The notes beneath the pieces are model-generated. The model was not told the DNA's origin and did no database searches. It saw only the letters and a list, made by a program, of their open reading frames with translations. A DNA stretch of 10,397 nt from an uncultured Eubacteriales bacterium (GTDB taxonomy: Bacteria > Bacillota_A > Clostridia > Oscillospirales > Oscillospiraceae), in the NCBI GenBank assembly GCA_949739085.1, contig CATIYU010000176.1, positions 1-10,397 on the forward strand. The letters run 5' to 3'. Below are positions 1-6,896 of the stretch, one piece after another (positions within the stretch are counted from its first letter, which is position 1; each line of letters starts with the position of its first letter). The position numbers and the translations under genes were made by a program.

Positions 1-704
1 AGATCAGCATTCTGGGCGGAAGCCGCATCGCCACCTACCTCACCTGGGCGGTGGAGAAAGCGGGCATCAAGGTCCGCATTGTGGAGCAGGACCCGGAGAA
101 ATGCCTTGCCCTGGCGGACAAGCTGCCGGATGCCCTGGTCATCCGGGGGGACGGCACGGACAGCGAGGTCATCGAGGCGGAGGACCTGCTGGCCACGGAC
201 GCTTTCATCGCTCTGACCAACCGGGACGAGGAAAACCTCCTCATGGCCATGACCGCCCAGCGCCATGGCGTGCAGAAGGTCATTGCCAAGATGAACCGGC
301 CCAACTATATCGAGATGATGCGGGAGTCCGGCGTGGACAGCATCATCAGTCCCAAGGACATCACCGCCAACCAGATCTCCGCCTATGTGCGGGCCATGGC
401 CCGCAGCCAGGGCAGCGCGGTGGAAAACCTGTACAAGCTGCTGGGCGGGGCCATTGAGGCGGTGGAGGTCACCGCCACCGGTACGACCAGATTTTTAGAT
501 ACCCCCCTGAAGGACCTGCGGCTGAAGCCGGGGATGCTGGTGGCGGCTATCGCCCGGGAGGGCAAAACCCTGATTCCAGACGGCTCTACCTGCATCCACG
601 CCGGGGACAGGGTCATTGTCATGGCCAAGAGCATCTTCCTCCAGGACCTGGACGACATTCTCCAGGAGGAGGGCAAAACCCGGCAGCGGAGCGCGGAAGG
701 ATAA
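1..704 (+). CDS. trkA: Trk system potassium uptake protein TrkA, C-terminal half (5' end outside window)
   Basis: This is the cytoplasmic regulatory subunit of a Trk/Ktr potassium transporter; it binds NAD(H) or ATP and gates the membrane subunit. The reading frame is open from base 3, giving 233 residues before the TAA. Full TrkA is about 450 residues with two RCK modules, so what is seen is the second module. It begins in the Rossmann fold (ILGGSRIATYL, then VRIVEQDPEKC), continues through GDGTDSEV, the DAFIALTNRDEEN stretch and the ISPKDITA segment, and ends with a TrkA-C domain (about residues 140-220; LKPGMLVAAIAREGK, GDRVIVMA). The glycine-rich loop reads GGSRIA rather than the canonical GxGxxG, so nucleotide binding by this module may be weak. 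An internal ATG at 51 is not the true start. The trkH gene follows 23 bases downstream, supporting the family call and an operon. Confidence 0.93.
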   Translation, partial: ISILGGSRIATYLTWAVEKAGIKVRIVEQDPEKCLALADKLPDALVIRGDGTDSEVIEAEDLLATDAFIALTNRDEENLLMAMTAQRHGVQKVIAKMNRPNYIEMMRESGVDSIISPKDITANQISAYVRAMARSQGSAVENLYKLLGGAIEAVEVTATGTTRFLDTPLKDLRLKPGMLVAAIAREGKTLIPDGSTCIHAGDRVIVMAKSIFLQDLDDILQEEGKTRQRSAEG

Positions 705-727
705 CGAAAGAGGGCCTGTCTAATAAA

Positions 728-2176
728 ATGAATTATAAACTCGTATTCCATATTCTGGGACTGATTCTGCGAGTGGAGGCGGTGCTGATGTTGCCGGCCA
801 CAGTCATCGCGTTCGCCACTGGCGGCGGGGACGGCACGGCATTCCTCCTCTCGGCGGGCATCACCGCCATTGCGGGACAGGCCCTCACCATGCTGCCAGG
901 GAAAGACGCCAAAATGCAGGCCCGGGATGGGTTCGCCGCCGTGGCCCTGAGCTGGATCGTTTTGTCTCTGTTTGGGGCGCTGCCCTATGTGTTCAGCGGG
1001 GTGCTGCCCAACTATGTGGACGCGGTGTTTGAGACCGTGTCCGGCTTCACCACCACCGGCGCCACCGTCTTTACCTTCATCGAGGCCCAGCCTCTGGGTA
1101 TTCTGTTCTGGCGGGCCCAGACCCAGTGGATGGGCGGCGTAGGCGTACTGGTAATGGCCCTGGCCCTGGTGCCCAAGCTGGGGGAGGGCAGTGTGTTCCT
1201 CATGCGGGCCGAGTCCCCGGGCCCCATCAAGAGCAAGCTCACCCCCCGCATTGGCGACACCGCCAAAATCCTCTACAGCATCTATATCGGCCTCACCGCA
1301 GCGGAGGCAGTGTGCCTGCGCTTGGCTGGTATGCCTTGGTTTGACGCAGTTATCCACTCCTTTACCTCCATCTCCACCGGCGGATTCTCTGTCAAAAATG
1401 CCAGCATCGCCGCCTACAACAGCCTGGCCATCGAGTGGATTATTATCGTCTTTATGTTCCTGTCCGGCATTAACTTCGCCCTCCTTTTCTTCGCTGTTCG
1501 GCGGAATTTCAAAGCTGTGTTCGAGAGCGAGGAACTCCGTTCCTACACCTTTATGGTCTTGGCCGCCTCCGGCCTCATCGTGTTGAACCTGGTGGCCCAC
1601 GCCGGGTGGGCCCTCAACGCCCGGACTGTCACCGATAGCGTCTTCCAGGTGGTGACTCTGATGACCACCACCGGCTACATGACCTACGACTACGTACAGT
1701 GGCCCACCTTTGCCCAGACGGTGCTGATTCTGGTCATGTTCGCCGGCGGGTGCGCTGGGTCCACCGCCGGCGGCATCAAACAGATCCGTGTAACCCTGCT
1801 GCTGAAAAACTTGAGCCGTGAGGTCCAGCGGATCCTCCACCCGCGGGTGGTGAAAACCCTGAGAAGCGACGGGGAGCGGGTGGAGGAATCTACCCTTTCC
1901 GGCATCACCCTCTTTTTCTTCGCCTACATCCTCCTGCTGCTGATTGGCGCCCTGGTGGTGGCCTGGGACGACGTGGGCTTTACCGCCGCCTTTACCGCCT
2001 CCCTGACCTGTATCAGCAACGTGGGCCCGGCCTTCGACGTGCTGGGACCTACCGGCAACTTCGCTAGCCTCTCCAATGTCACCAAGGCCGTACTCAGCAC
2101 GGAGATGCTCCTGGGCCGCCTGGAGATTATGCCCCTGCTGCTGCTGCTGTTCCCCGGACTCTGGAGGAAACGGTAA
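728..2176 (+). CDS. trkH: Trk-type potassium uptake transporter, membrane subunit TrkH
   Basis: This is an integral membrane K+ (possibly Na+-coupled) translocating subunit that works with TrkA. It has 482 residues, the usual TrkH length. The four pore-loop repeats typical of the SKT superfamily are visible, each with its filter glycine: SGFTTTGAT (G111), SISTGGFSV (about G218), LMTTTGYMT (G316) and CISNVGPAF (G433). Between them lie hydrophobic helices, the conserved segment GGCAGSTAGGIKQIR (residues 340-354) and the C-terminal MLLGRLEIMPLLLL motif (460-473). The ATG at 728 follows trkA by 23 bases; the ribosome binding site is weak (AAGAGG around 709), which suggests expression coupled to trkA. 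K+ transport is known for the family; ion specificity cannot be read here. Confidence 0.95.
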   Translation: MNYKLVFHILGLILRVEAVLMLPATVIAFATGGGDGTAFLLSAGITAIAGQALTMLPGKDAKMQARDGFAAVALSWIVLSLFGALPYVFSGVLPNYVDAVFETVSGFTTTGATVFTFIEAQPLGILFWRAQTQWMGGVGVLVMALALVPKLGEGSVFLMRAESPGPIKSKLTPRIGDTAKILYSIYIGLTAAEAVCLRLAGMPWFDAVIHSFTSISTGGFSVKNASIAAYNSLAIEWIIIVFMFLSGINFALLFFAVRRNFKAVFESEELRSYTFMVLAASGLIVLNLVAHAGWALNARTVTDSVFQVVTLMTTTGYMTYDYVQWPTFAQTVLILVMFAGGCAGSTAGGIKQIRVTLLLKNLSREVQRILHPRVVKTLRSDGERVEESTLSGITLFFFAYILLLLIGALVVAWDDVGFTAAFTASLTCISNVGPAFDVLGPTGNFASLSNVTKAVLSTEMLLGRLEIMPLLLLLFPGLWRKR

Positions 2177-2214
2177 TTAGCAGAATACCTCCTGGGCCAG
2201 ACCGCTGGGGTCCC

Positions 2215-2229
2215 CGCCCCGCCGGGGCG
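2215..2229 (+). other. Short GC hairpin between trkH and the aminopeptidase gene
   Basis: CGCCCC pairs with GGGGCG across a three-base GCC loop, 39 bases after the trkH stop. No T-run follows (the next bases are A-rich), so it does not meet the rule for an intrinsic terminator. It may stabilise the trkH mRNA end or act as a weak pause. Confidence 0.3.
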
Positions 2230-2260
2230 TCAAATAAAGTAAAAAAGAAAGGAAACAGCT

Positions 2261-3487
2261 ATGAACCAATACGAAGAGTACGCGAAACTCCTGGTGGAGG
2301 TGGGTATCAACATCCAGAAGGGCCAGAACCTGGTCATCAACTGCCCTGTGGAGTGCGCCTGGTTTGCCAGGCTCTGCGCCAAGGCCGCCTACGCCGCCGG
2401 GTGCCGGGAGGTCATCATGGGCTGGAAGGACGACGTGCTGACCCGGGAGAAATACCTTCACGCCGACAGCGAGGTCTTTGACACTGTCCCTGCCTGGCAG
2501 TCCGCGTTCTATAACGGCTACGCCAAGGGCGGGGCCGCTTTCCTCTCCATTGCCGCATCTGACCCGGAGAACCTCAAGGGCGTGGACAGCGACCGGATCG
2601 TCCGGGCCCAGCGCAGCAGTAATAAGGAACTGAAGGATTTCCGGGATTTGCAGATGTCCAACACCGTGCCCTGGTGCGTGGCCTCCATCCCCATCCCCTC
2701 CTGGGCCCAGAAGGCATTCCCCGGCTGCTCCGGGGAGGAGGCTGTGGAGAAGCTCTGGCAGGCCATCTTCACCGCTGTGCGGGTCAACGGGGACGGCAAG
2801 GCCGTGGAGCGCTGGCGCCAGCACCAGGAGACCCTGGCCAAACGGGTGGACAAACTCAACGCTATGGACCTGGAGAGCCTCCACTACTCCAACAGCCTGG
2901 GCACCGACCTGACCGTGGGCCTCCCCGAGGACCATGTGTGGGCTGGCGGCAGCGGCGCTACCAAGGGCGGCGTGCCCTTTATCGCCAACATCCCCACGGA
3001 GGAGATCTTTACCGCCCCCCTCCGGGACGGCGTGGACGGCGTGGTCTACGCCTCTATGCCCCTGGTGCTCGACGGCAATATTGTGGACAAGTTCCACTTT
3101 GTCCTGAAGGCGGGGAAAATCGTGGAGGCCCATGCGGAGAAGGGTGAGGAGACTTTGAAAGCCGCCATCTCCCTGGACGAGGGCGCCGCCCGGTTTGGCG
3201 AGGTGGCCTTGGTGCCCTACGACAGCCCCATCTCCAATCAGCGGCTGCTTTTCTACAACACTCTCTTCGACGAGAATGCCTCCTGCCACTTCGCCTTCGG
3301 CGAGGCATACCCGGAGTGCATCAAGGGCGGCGAGGATCTGTCCAAGGAGGAGCGGAAGGAGCGGGGGCTCAATGAGTCCATGACCCATGTGGATTTCATG
3401 GTGGGCTCTCCCGACCTGAAAATCACCGGCCGGACCTGGGACGGGAAGGAAGTGCCCATCTTCGTGGACGGAAATTTTGTTATCTGA
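2261..3487 (+). CDS. M29 family metallo-aminopeptidase (AmpS/PepS/AmpT type)
   Basis: This is a cytosolic co-catalytic metal-dependent aminopeptidase that removes N-terminal residues from peptides. Its 408 residues match the usual length of peptidase family M29 (thermophilic aminopeptidases AmpS/AmpT, Streptococcus PepS). The metal-ligand and catalytic positions known for the family can all be found: the glutamate pair in NIPTEEIFTAP (E247/E248), E314 in FGEVALV, H343 and Y350 in CHFAFGEAY, and H376 and D378 in THVDFMVG. The N-terminal domain (about 1-190) is less conserved. The ATG at 2261 has AAAGGA at 2248-2253 with seven-base spacing. There is no signal peptide. The gene sits 84 bases after trkH and ends in a hairpin terminator, so it may be read through from trkAH or from a promoter I could not identify. 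Peptide specificity is not predictable. Confidence 0.93.
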   Translation: MNQYEEYAKLLVEVGINIQKGQNLVINCPVECAWFARLCAKAAYAAGCREVIMGWKDDVLTREKYLHADSEVFDTVPAWQSAFYNGYAKGGAAFLSIAASDPENLKGVDSDRIVRAQRSSNKELKDFRDLQMSNTVPWCVASIPIPSWAQKAFPGCSGEEAVEKLWQAIFTAVRVNGDGKAVERWRQHQETLAKRVDKLNAMDLESLHYSNSLGTDLTVGLPEDHVWAGGSGATKGGVPFIANIPTEEIFTAPLRDGVDGVVYASMPLVLDGNIVDKFHFVLKAGKIVEAHAEKGEETLKAAISLDEGAARFGEVALVPYDSPISNQRLLFYNTLFDENASCHFAFGEAYPECIKGGEDLSKEERKERGLNESMTHVDFMVGSPDLKITGRTWDGKEVPIFVDGNFVI

Positions 3488-3495
3488 TTCTATCT

Positions 3496-3527
3496 GCCCC
3501 GGTCCGGTTGGGCCGGGGCTTTCCTTT
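3496..3527 (+). terminator. Intrinsic terminator after the aminopeptidase gene
   Basis: GCCCCGGTCC pairs with GGGCCGGGGC (a ten-base stem with one G-T pair) around the loop GGTT. It is followed by TTTCCTTT, a T-rich but interrupted tail. The hairpin starts 8 bases after the aminopeptidase stop and ends just before the ribosome binding site of the next gene. It therefore separates the two genes, or attenuates transcription entering the WYL regulator. Confidence 0.75.
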
Positions 3528-3529
3528 AG

Positions 3530-3537
3530 AAAGGAGG
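3530..3537 (+). promoter_or_regulatory. Ribosome binding site fixing a TTG start for the WYL regulator
   Basis: AAAGGAGG is a near-perfect anti-16S match and lies 8 bases before TTG at 3546. No ATG in this frame is suitably placed after it. The upstream in-frame ATG at 3477 lies inside the aminopeptidase gene and would force translation through the terminator hairpin. Confidence 0.8.
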
Positions 3538-3545
3538 CGGGGCCC

Positions 3546-4466
3546 TTGGCAGTGGAGCGGCTGATCGGCATTCTGACCGCGCTGCTGCGGCAGGAGCGGG
3601 CCACTGCGGCGGAGTTGGCGGAGCGGTTTGAGGTGTCGCCCCGGACCATTCAGCGGGATGTGGAGCGGCTCTGCCAGGCTGGCATTCCCCTGCGGACTAC
3701 CACTGGACGGGGCGGCGGCATCTCCATTATGGAGGGCTTTGCCGTGGACAGGACGGTGCTGACCAACCAGGACCGGGCCGCTATTCTGGCGGGACTGCGG
3801 AGCCTGGACAGCGTGTCCGGCACCGGGTACTACCGGCGGCTGATGGAGCGGATGCCACTGGGCGGCGAGAGGACAGGGGACGACTGCGTGGTCATCGACC
3901 TGGCCTCCTGGTACGGGCCCATGCTGGCCCCCCTGCTGGAACAGCTGAAGGCCGCCTGCGTGGAGCGGCGGGTAGCAGCGTTCCGCTACTGTGCCCCGGG
4001 TGGCGACAGCCGCCGGGTGGTGGAGCCGTGCAGGCTGCTGTTCCGGTGGTCCAGCTGGTACCTGTGGGCCTGGTGCAGGGACCGGCGGGACTTCCGGCTC
4101 TTCAAGCTGAACCGGATGGACGGCCTGTCTATTGGGGAGGAGGTTTTCCCCGCCCGGGACGTGCCGGAGATTCCACCGGCCAGGATGGTCTTTCCCGCAG
4201 AGGTGGAGGCCCTGGTCCGGTTCAGCGCCGCCGTACAATGGCGGGTTGTGGACGAGTACGGCTGGGGGAGCTTTTCCCGGGAGCCGGACGGCTCCTTGCT
4301 GTTCCGGAGAAAATTTCCCGGGAAAGAAGAGCTGCTGCGGTGGGTGCTCACTTTCGGGGAGCACGCGGAGCTGCTGGAGCCCGCCGCGCTGCGGGGGGAT
4401 ATGGCGCGGATGCTGGAAAATTTGTTGGACAAGTATGACAGGCAGGTGTCGTATTACGGGGAGTAG
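3546..4466 (+). CDS. YafY-family transcriptional regulator (HTH_11 + WYL + WCX domains)
   Basis: This is a DNA-binding regulator predicted to sense a ligand through its WYL domain. It has 306 residues from the TTG start. Residues 3-55 form a DeoR/HTH_11-type winged helix-turn-helix (TAAELAERFEVSPRTIQRDVERL is the core, followed by a GRGGG wing). A WYL domain spans about 129-203 and contains the literal W171-Y172-L173 triplet and the basic RLFKLNRM segment. A C-terminal WCX region covers about 215-300 (MVFPAEVEALVRF, then LRWVLTFGEHAELLEP). This is the complete architecture for the family. The TTG at 3546 was chosen for its ribosome binding site; GTG at 3552 is a less well spaced alternative. 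The gene lies 38 bases before the DUF3795 gene on the same strand and is a candidate local regulator of the four genes that follow. The effector and operator are unknown. Confidence 0.9.
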   Translation: MAVERLIGILTALLRQERATAAELAERFEVSPRTIQRDVERLCQAGIPLRTTTGRGGGISIMEGFAVDRTVLTNQDRAAILAGLRSLDSVSGTGYYRRLMERMPLGGERTGDDCVVIDLASWYGPMLAPLLEQLKAACVERRVAAFRYCAPGGDSRRVVEPCRLLFRWSSWYLWAWCRDRRDFRLFKLNRMDGLSIGEEVFPARDVPEIPPARMVFPAEVEALVRFSAAVQWRVVDEYGWGSFSREPDGSLLFRRKFPGKEELLRWVLTFGEHAELLEPAALRGDMARMLENLLDKYDRQVSYYGE

Positions 4467-4490
4467 AATAGCGGTATATTTTGTTGAAAC

Positions 4491-4495
4491 GGAGG
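4491..4495 (+). promoter_or_regulatory. Ribosome binding site deciding the ATG start of the DUF3795 gene
   Basis: GGAGG lies 9 bases before ATG at 4505. It rules out the in-frame TTG at 4481, which lies upstream of the site and would add eight unconserved residues. Confidence 0.7.
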
Positions 4496-4504
4496 CAATT
4501 TGCC

Positions 4505-4780
4505 ATGGTAGAATCCAGATGCGGGCTGCTGTGCGGCAGCTGCAAATACCGGGAGAGCATGGGCTGCAAGGGCTGTGCGGAGATTGAGAGGCCCTTCTGG
4601 GGGGAGTGCCCTGTAAAGAGCTGCTGTGAGGACAGGCGCCTGGCCCACTGCGGCCTGTGCGGAGATTTTCCCTGCGACCAGCTCAAGAGCTTTGCCTATG
4701 ACCCCCAGCAGGGTGACAACGGCGCACGGCTGGAACAGTGCGCGGCGTGGGGAAAGGAGGCGCTATGGCCTCAAGCTTGA
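4505..4780 (+). CDS. Cysteine-rich DUF3795-like small protein
   Basis: This small cytoplasmic protein has 91 residues and no known catalytic role. It contains twelve cysteines (C6, C10, C13, C21, C24, C35, C40, C41, C49, C52, C57, C79), in an order typical of the DUF3795 family: an N-terminal CGLLCGSC, then CKGC, then a C-terminal CGLCGDFPCDQLKSF. The spacing suggests metal binding, by zinc or an iron-sulfur cluster, but this is inference. The start at ATG 4505 is set by GGAGG at 4491. The 3' end overlaps the start of the TfoX-domain gene by 16 bases in another frame, which implies translational coupling. Family membership is recalled from the motif pattern. Confidence 0.8.
   Translation: MVESRCGLLCGSCKYRESMGCKGCAEIERPFWGECPVKSCCEDRRLAHCGLCGDFPCDQLKSFAYDPQQGDNGARLEQCAAWGKEALWPQA
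4753..4760 (+). promoter_or_regulatory. Ribosome binding site of the TfoX-domain gene, inside the DUF3795 coding sequence
   Basis: AAAGGAGG lies four bases before ATG 4765 and is embedded in the last codons of the upstream gene. It selects ATG 4765 over the in-frame GTG-type codons upstream, although the spacing is shorter than usual. Confidence 0.6.
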
Positions 4781-5091
4781 GTTATGTGACGTTTGTCATG
4801 GAGCAGATGGGGGGCGCGGGAACCATCTCCTACCGGCGCATGTTCGGGGAGTACGGCCTGTATTGCGACGGAAAATATTTCGGCTGCGTCTGCAACGACA
4901 GAGCCCTGGTGAAGATTACCCCCGCTGGGGAGGCCCTTCTGCCGGACTGCCCCAGAGGCATCCCCTATGAGGGCGGCAGCGAGATGCTGGCGCCGGACGT
5001 GGAGGACCGGGAGACGCTGGTGGAGCTGATCCGGGCCACTTGCGCCGCGTTGCCGGAGAAAAAGCCCCGAAAAAAGAAGGGGGCGGGCTAA
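4765..5091 (+). CDS. TfoX/Sxy N-terminal-domain family protein
   Basis: This protein of 108 residues consists almost wholly of a TfoX N-terminal domain: SYVTFVMEQMG, then the family hallmark YRRMFGEYGLYCDGKYFGCVCND (about residues 23-45) and LVKITPAG. A lysine-rich tail follows (EKKPRKKKGAG). TfoX/Sxy controls competence in Gammaproteobacteria, but stand-alone N-domain proteins like this are common in Firmicutes and have no established function, so no competence role should be assumed. It lacks the TfoX C-terminal domain. It overlaps the preceding gene by 16 bases, and its TAA stop is immediately followed by the GTG start of the next gene. Confidence 0.87.
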   Translation: MASSLSYVTFVMEQMGGAGTISYRRMFGEYGLYCDGKYFGCVCNDRALVKITPAGEALLPDCPRGIPYEGGSEMLAPDVEDRETLVELIRATCAALPEKKPRKKKGAG

Positions 5092-5493
5092 GTGGCAGGG
5101 GGGTACTACCGGCCCTGCAAGGAGCTGGACCAGTGCAACAGGCTGATGGAGCTCTATTTTCAGAAGGGGCAGTATGAGGCGTGCTTCCAGGGCCACTTGG
5201 CTCTGGCGGAACAGGGGTATCCGCTGGCGGAGTGCCAGGTGGGATACTTCTATTGCGAGGGGCTTGGGGTGGAGCGGGACCTGCAAAAGGCCCTCCTTTG
5301 GACCCGGCGGGCAGCAGAGCACGGGGACCGGGACGCCCAGTACAATTTGGCGGACTGCTTCTACTGGCCGGGCTGCGTTGTGGGGATGGATGTGGCGGAG
5401 GCCGTGGCGTGGTACCGCCGGGCGGCGGAGCGGGGCCACCCAGAGGCCAGGACAAAATGCCGGGCTCTGGGCATCTCATGGGAGAAGAGCTGA
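5092..5493 (+). CDS. Sel1-repeat (tetratricopeptide-like) protein
   Basis: This helical-repeat protein of 133 residues probably serves in protein-protein contact. Two Sel1-like repeats are readable, at about residues 44-79 (AECQVGYFYCEGLGVERDLQKA, ending in WTRRAAEHGD) and 80-117 (AQYNLADCFYWPG, ending in WYRRAAERGH); a weaker helical pair precedes them. There is no signal peptide or membrane segment, so it is probably cytoplasmic. The GTG start at 5092 directly follows the TAA of the TfoX-domain gene and has GAAGGGGG at 5076-5083, eight bases upstream. The next gene starts 2 bases after its stop. It is shorter than most Sel1 proteins. Its partner cannot be inferred beyond its close linkage to the TfoX-domain and GyrI-like genes. 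Confidence 0.82.
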   Translation: MAGGYYRPCKELDQCNRLMELYFQKGQYEACFQGHLALAEQGYPLAECQVGYFYCEGLGVERDLQKALLWTRRAAEHGDRDAQYNLADCFYWPGCVVGMDVAEAVAWYRRAAERGHPEARTKCRALGISWEKS

Positions 5494-5495
5494 AT

Positions 5496-6134
5496 ATGGA
5501 CAAAATTGACTACAAAAAGGCGGAAAAGCATCTCTATCTGCCGAAAAAGCCTGCTATTGTGGATGTACCGGAGATGATCTTCTTCGCCGTGGAGGGCAGG
5601 GGAGACCCCAACACCTCTCCTGCCTACCGGGAGGCTTTGGAGCTGCTCTACGCCTTCAGCTTTACTGTAAAAATGAGCAAAATGAGCGGCGGGGCCCCGG
5701 AGGGGGATTTCGAGTATGTGGTACCGCCGCTGGAGGGACTGTGGTGGACGGATGGACCTGGGTTCGATGGCAGAGCTCTGGCGGATAAGAGCCAATTCCG
5801 GTGGGTCTCCCTCATCCGCCAGCCAGAATTTGTCACCGAGTTGGTCTTTGACTGGGCCCGGGAGGCTTTGGCGAAAAAGAAACCGGGGCTGGATACGTCC
5901 AAGGTCCGGTACTGGCGGTGGCGGGAGGGACTGTGCGCCCACGTCCTTCATCTGGGACCCTATGACGCTGAGGGAGCCTCCATCGACGCGCTGGATGCCT
6001 TTATAGCAGAGCAGGGATATGCACTCGATTTCTCCGAAGAGCGGCGGCACCATGAAATCTATTTGTGCGACCCCCGGCGGACCGCACCAGAAAAGCTGCG
6101 GACTGTGATCCGGCATCCGGTTCGCAAAATCTGA
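5496..6134 (+). CDS. GyrI-like small-molecule-binding domain protein
   Basis: This cytoplasmic protein has 212 residues and the GyrI-like (SOUL/AraC effector-binding type) fold in a stand-alone form without a DNA-binding domain. Conserved segments of this clade are present: KHLYLPKKPAIVDVPEM near the N-terminus, FFAVEGRGDPN (29-39), LLYAFSFTVKM (50-60), FEYVVPPLEGLWW (72-84), LHLGPYDAEG (151-160) and the C-terminal HHEIYLCDPRRTAPEKL (185-201). Related proteins bind, and some hydrolyse, hydrophobic or cationic small molecules; the ligand here is unknown. ATG 5496 was chosen because it begins at the family N-terminus and follows the Sel1 stop by 2 bases. The open frame extending upstream to 5181 is only overlap with the Sel1 gene. 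The regulator-plus-GyrI arrangement suggests a ligand-response unit. Confidence 0.88.
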   Translation: MDKIDYKKAEKHLYLPKKPAIVDVPEMIFFAVEGRGDPNTSPAYREALELLYAFSFTVKMSKMSGGAPEGDFEYVVPPLEGLWWTDGPGFDGRALADKSQFRWVSLIRQPEFVTELVFDWAREALAKKKPGLDTSKVRYWRWREGLCAHVLHLGPYDAEGASIDALDAFIAEQGYALDFSEERRHHEIYLCDPRRTAPEKLRTVIRHPVRKI

Positions 6135-6232
6135 AAGAAAGTCTGTCGCTTGATGTGGCTTTCAACCAGGACTCATCGTGCGTGGCACTGAGAGGAATTG
6201 CGGCATCGTGGGCGCTTCACCAGAGCGCAAAA

Positions 6233-6260
6233 ACCGGGGGACACGGAAGTGTCCCCCGGT
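6233..6260 (-). terminator. Strong intrinsic terminator of the glmU-prs-pth operon
   Basis: On the minus strand a perfect 12-base stem, ACCGGGGGACAC with GTGTCCCCCGGT, closes a TTCC tetraloop. It is followed directly by TTTTTG. It lies 22 bases beyond the pth stop codon. On the plus strand the same hairpin lies about 100 bases after the GyrI-like gene, but its tail there (GTGCATTATTG) is poor in T, so termination for the convergent genes is less sure. Confidence 0.9.
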
Positions 6261-6281
6261 GTGCATTATTGTTTCGAGCAC

Positions 6282-6866
6282 TTAGTTGAAGCGGTTCTGG
6301 GCCTCCTGAACGCCCCGCTCTATGACGCAGAGAGCCGCGTCCACAGCCCGGCCCACGGCCTCGTCCGCCAGTTTCTTTTCCTGCTGGGAGAATTTCCCGA
6401 TGACCCAGTCCACCATCTCGAACTCCGGGTGCTCCGGCGCACCCACCCCCACCCGGATCCGAGGAAATTGTTCTGTACCCAGATGGGTGATGATGTTCTT
6501 TAGGCCGTTGTGGCCCCCCGCGCTCCCCCCGGCCCGGATGCGCAGCTTGCCCAAAGACAGCGCCACGTCGTCCGAAATCACCAACACCCGCTCCGGCGGG
6601 ATTTTGTAGAAGCCCCCCGCCAGCTTCACCGCCTCGCCGCTGAGATTCATATAGGTCTGCGGCTTCAGCCCCAGCACCCGCTGGCCACCGGCCCGGATCT
6701 CGCCGGTGAGGGCGCGGTAGCGGAGTTTGTTAATTTTGACGCCCTCCCGGCGGGCCAGCTCGTCCGCCGCCATGAAGCCAATGTTATGGCGGGTGTTTTC
6801 GTACTCCCTGCCTGGATTGCCCAGGCAGACCAGCAGCCACTGATAGCCGCTGTTTCCAAATGGCAT
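6282..6866 (-). CDS. pth: Peptidyl-tRNA hydrolase
   Basis: This enzyme cleaves the ester bond of peptidyl-tRNA released from stalled ribosomes and so recycles tRNA in the cytosol. It has 194 residues, a normal Pth length. Active-site residues line up with E. coli Pth: N17 (LGNPG motif), H27 in TRHNIGF, N74 in QTYMNLSG, D99 in VISDDVAL, and N120 in GSAGGHNGL. The start is ATG 6866, eight bases after AAGGAG (6875-6880). The frame stays open to an earlier ATG at 6917, but that would add 17 unconserved residues and lies upstream of the binding site. It is the last gene of the minus-strand operon after prs and the zinc-ribbon gene, a position matching spoVC/pth in Bacillus. Confidence 0.96.
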   Translation of the reverse strand: MPFGNSGYQWLLVCLGNPGREYENTRHNIGFMAADELARREGVKINKLRYRALTGEIRAGGQRVLGLKPQTYMNLSGEAVKLAGGFYKIPPERVLVISDDVALSLGKLRIRAGGSAGGHNGLKNIITHLGTEQFPRIRVGVGAPEHPEFEMVDWVIGKFSQQEKKLADEAVGRAVDAALCVIERGVQEAQNRFN

Positions 6867-6874
6867 GGGGATCG

Positions 6875-6880
6875 CTCCTT
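6875..6880 (-). promoter_or_regulatory. Ribosome binding site deciding the pth start
   Basis: AAGGAG on the minus strand lies 8 bases before ATG 6866. It excludes the more upstream in-frame ATG at 6917. Confidence 0.75.
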
Positions 6881-6896
6881 CAATCGTAAGGCATAT

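Noticed and set aside
383..1840. Long minus-strand open frame opposite trkA/trkH
   Set aside because: It is a shadow of high-GC coding DNA; its translation is low-complexity Gly/His/Gln-rich with no family motif, while the plus strand encodes clear TrkA and TrkH.
3477..3545. ATG start at 3477 for the WYL regulator
   Set aside because: It lies inside the aminopeptidase end and includes the terminator; the strong ribosome binding site at 3530 points to TTG 3546.
2177..3649. Long minus-strand open frame opposite the aminopeptidase
   Set aside because: The translation has no recognisable domains and the opposite strand carries a complete M29 peptidase with its metal ligands.
4452..4480. Possible promoter before the DUF3795 gene (TATATT at 4475)
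   Set aside because: The -10-like box has no acceptable -35 box at 16-18 bases; the spaced hexamer TATTAC matches poorly.
4765..5091. Competence regulator role for the TfoX-domain protein
   Set aside because: Only the N-terminal domain is present and no competence genes are nearby; TfoX function is established in Gammaproteobacteria, not for such Firmicutes proteins.
5181..5495. Upstream extension of the GyrI-like gene
   Set aside because: The extension is Gly-rich out-of-frame reading of the Sel1 gene; family similarity begins at ATG 5496.
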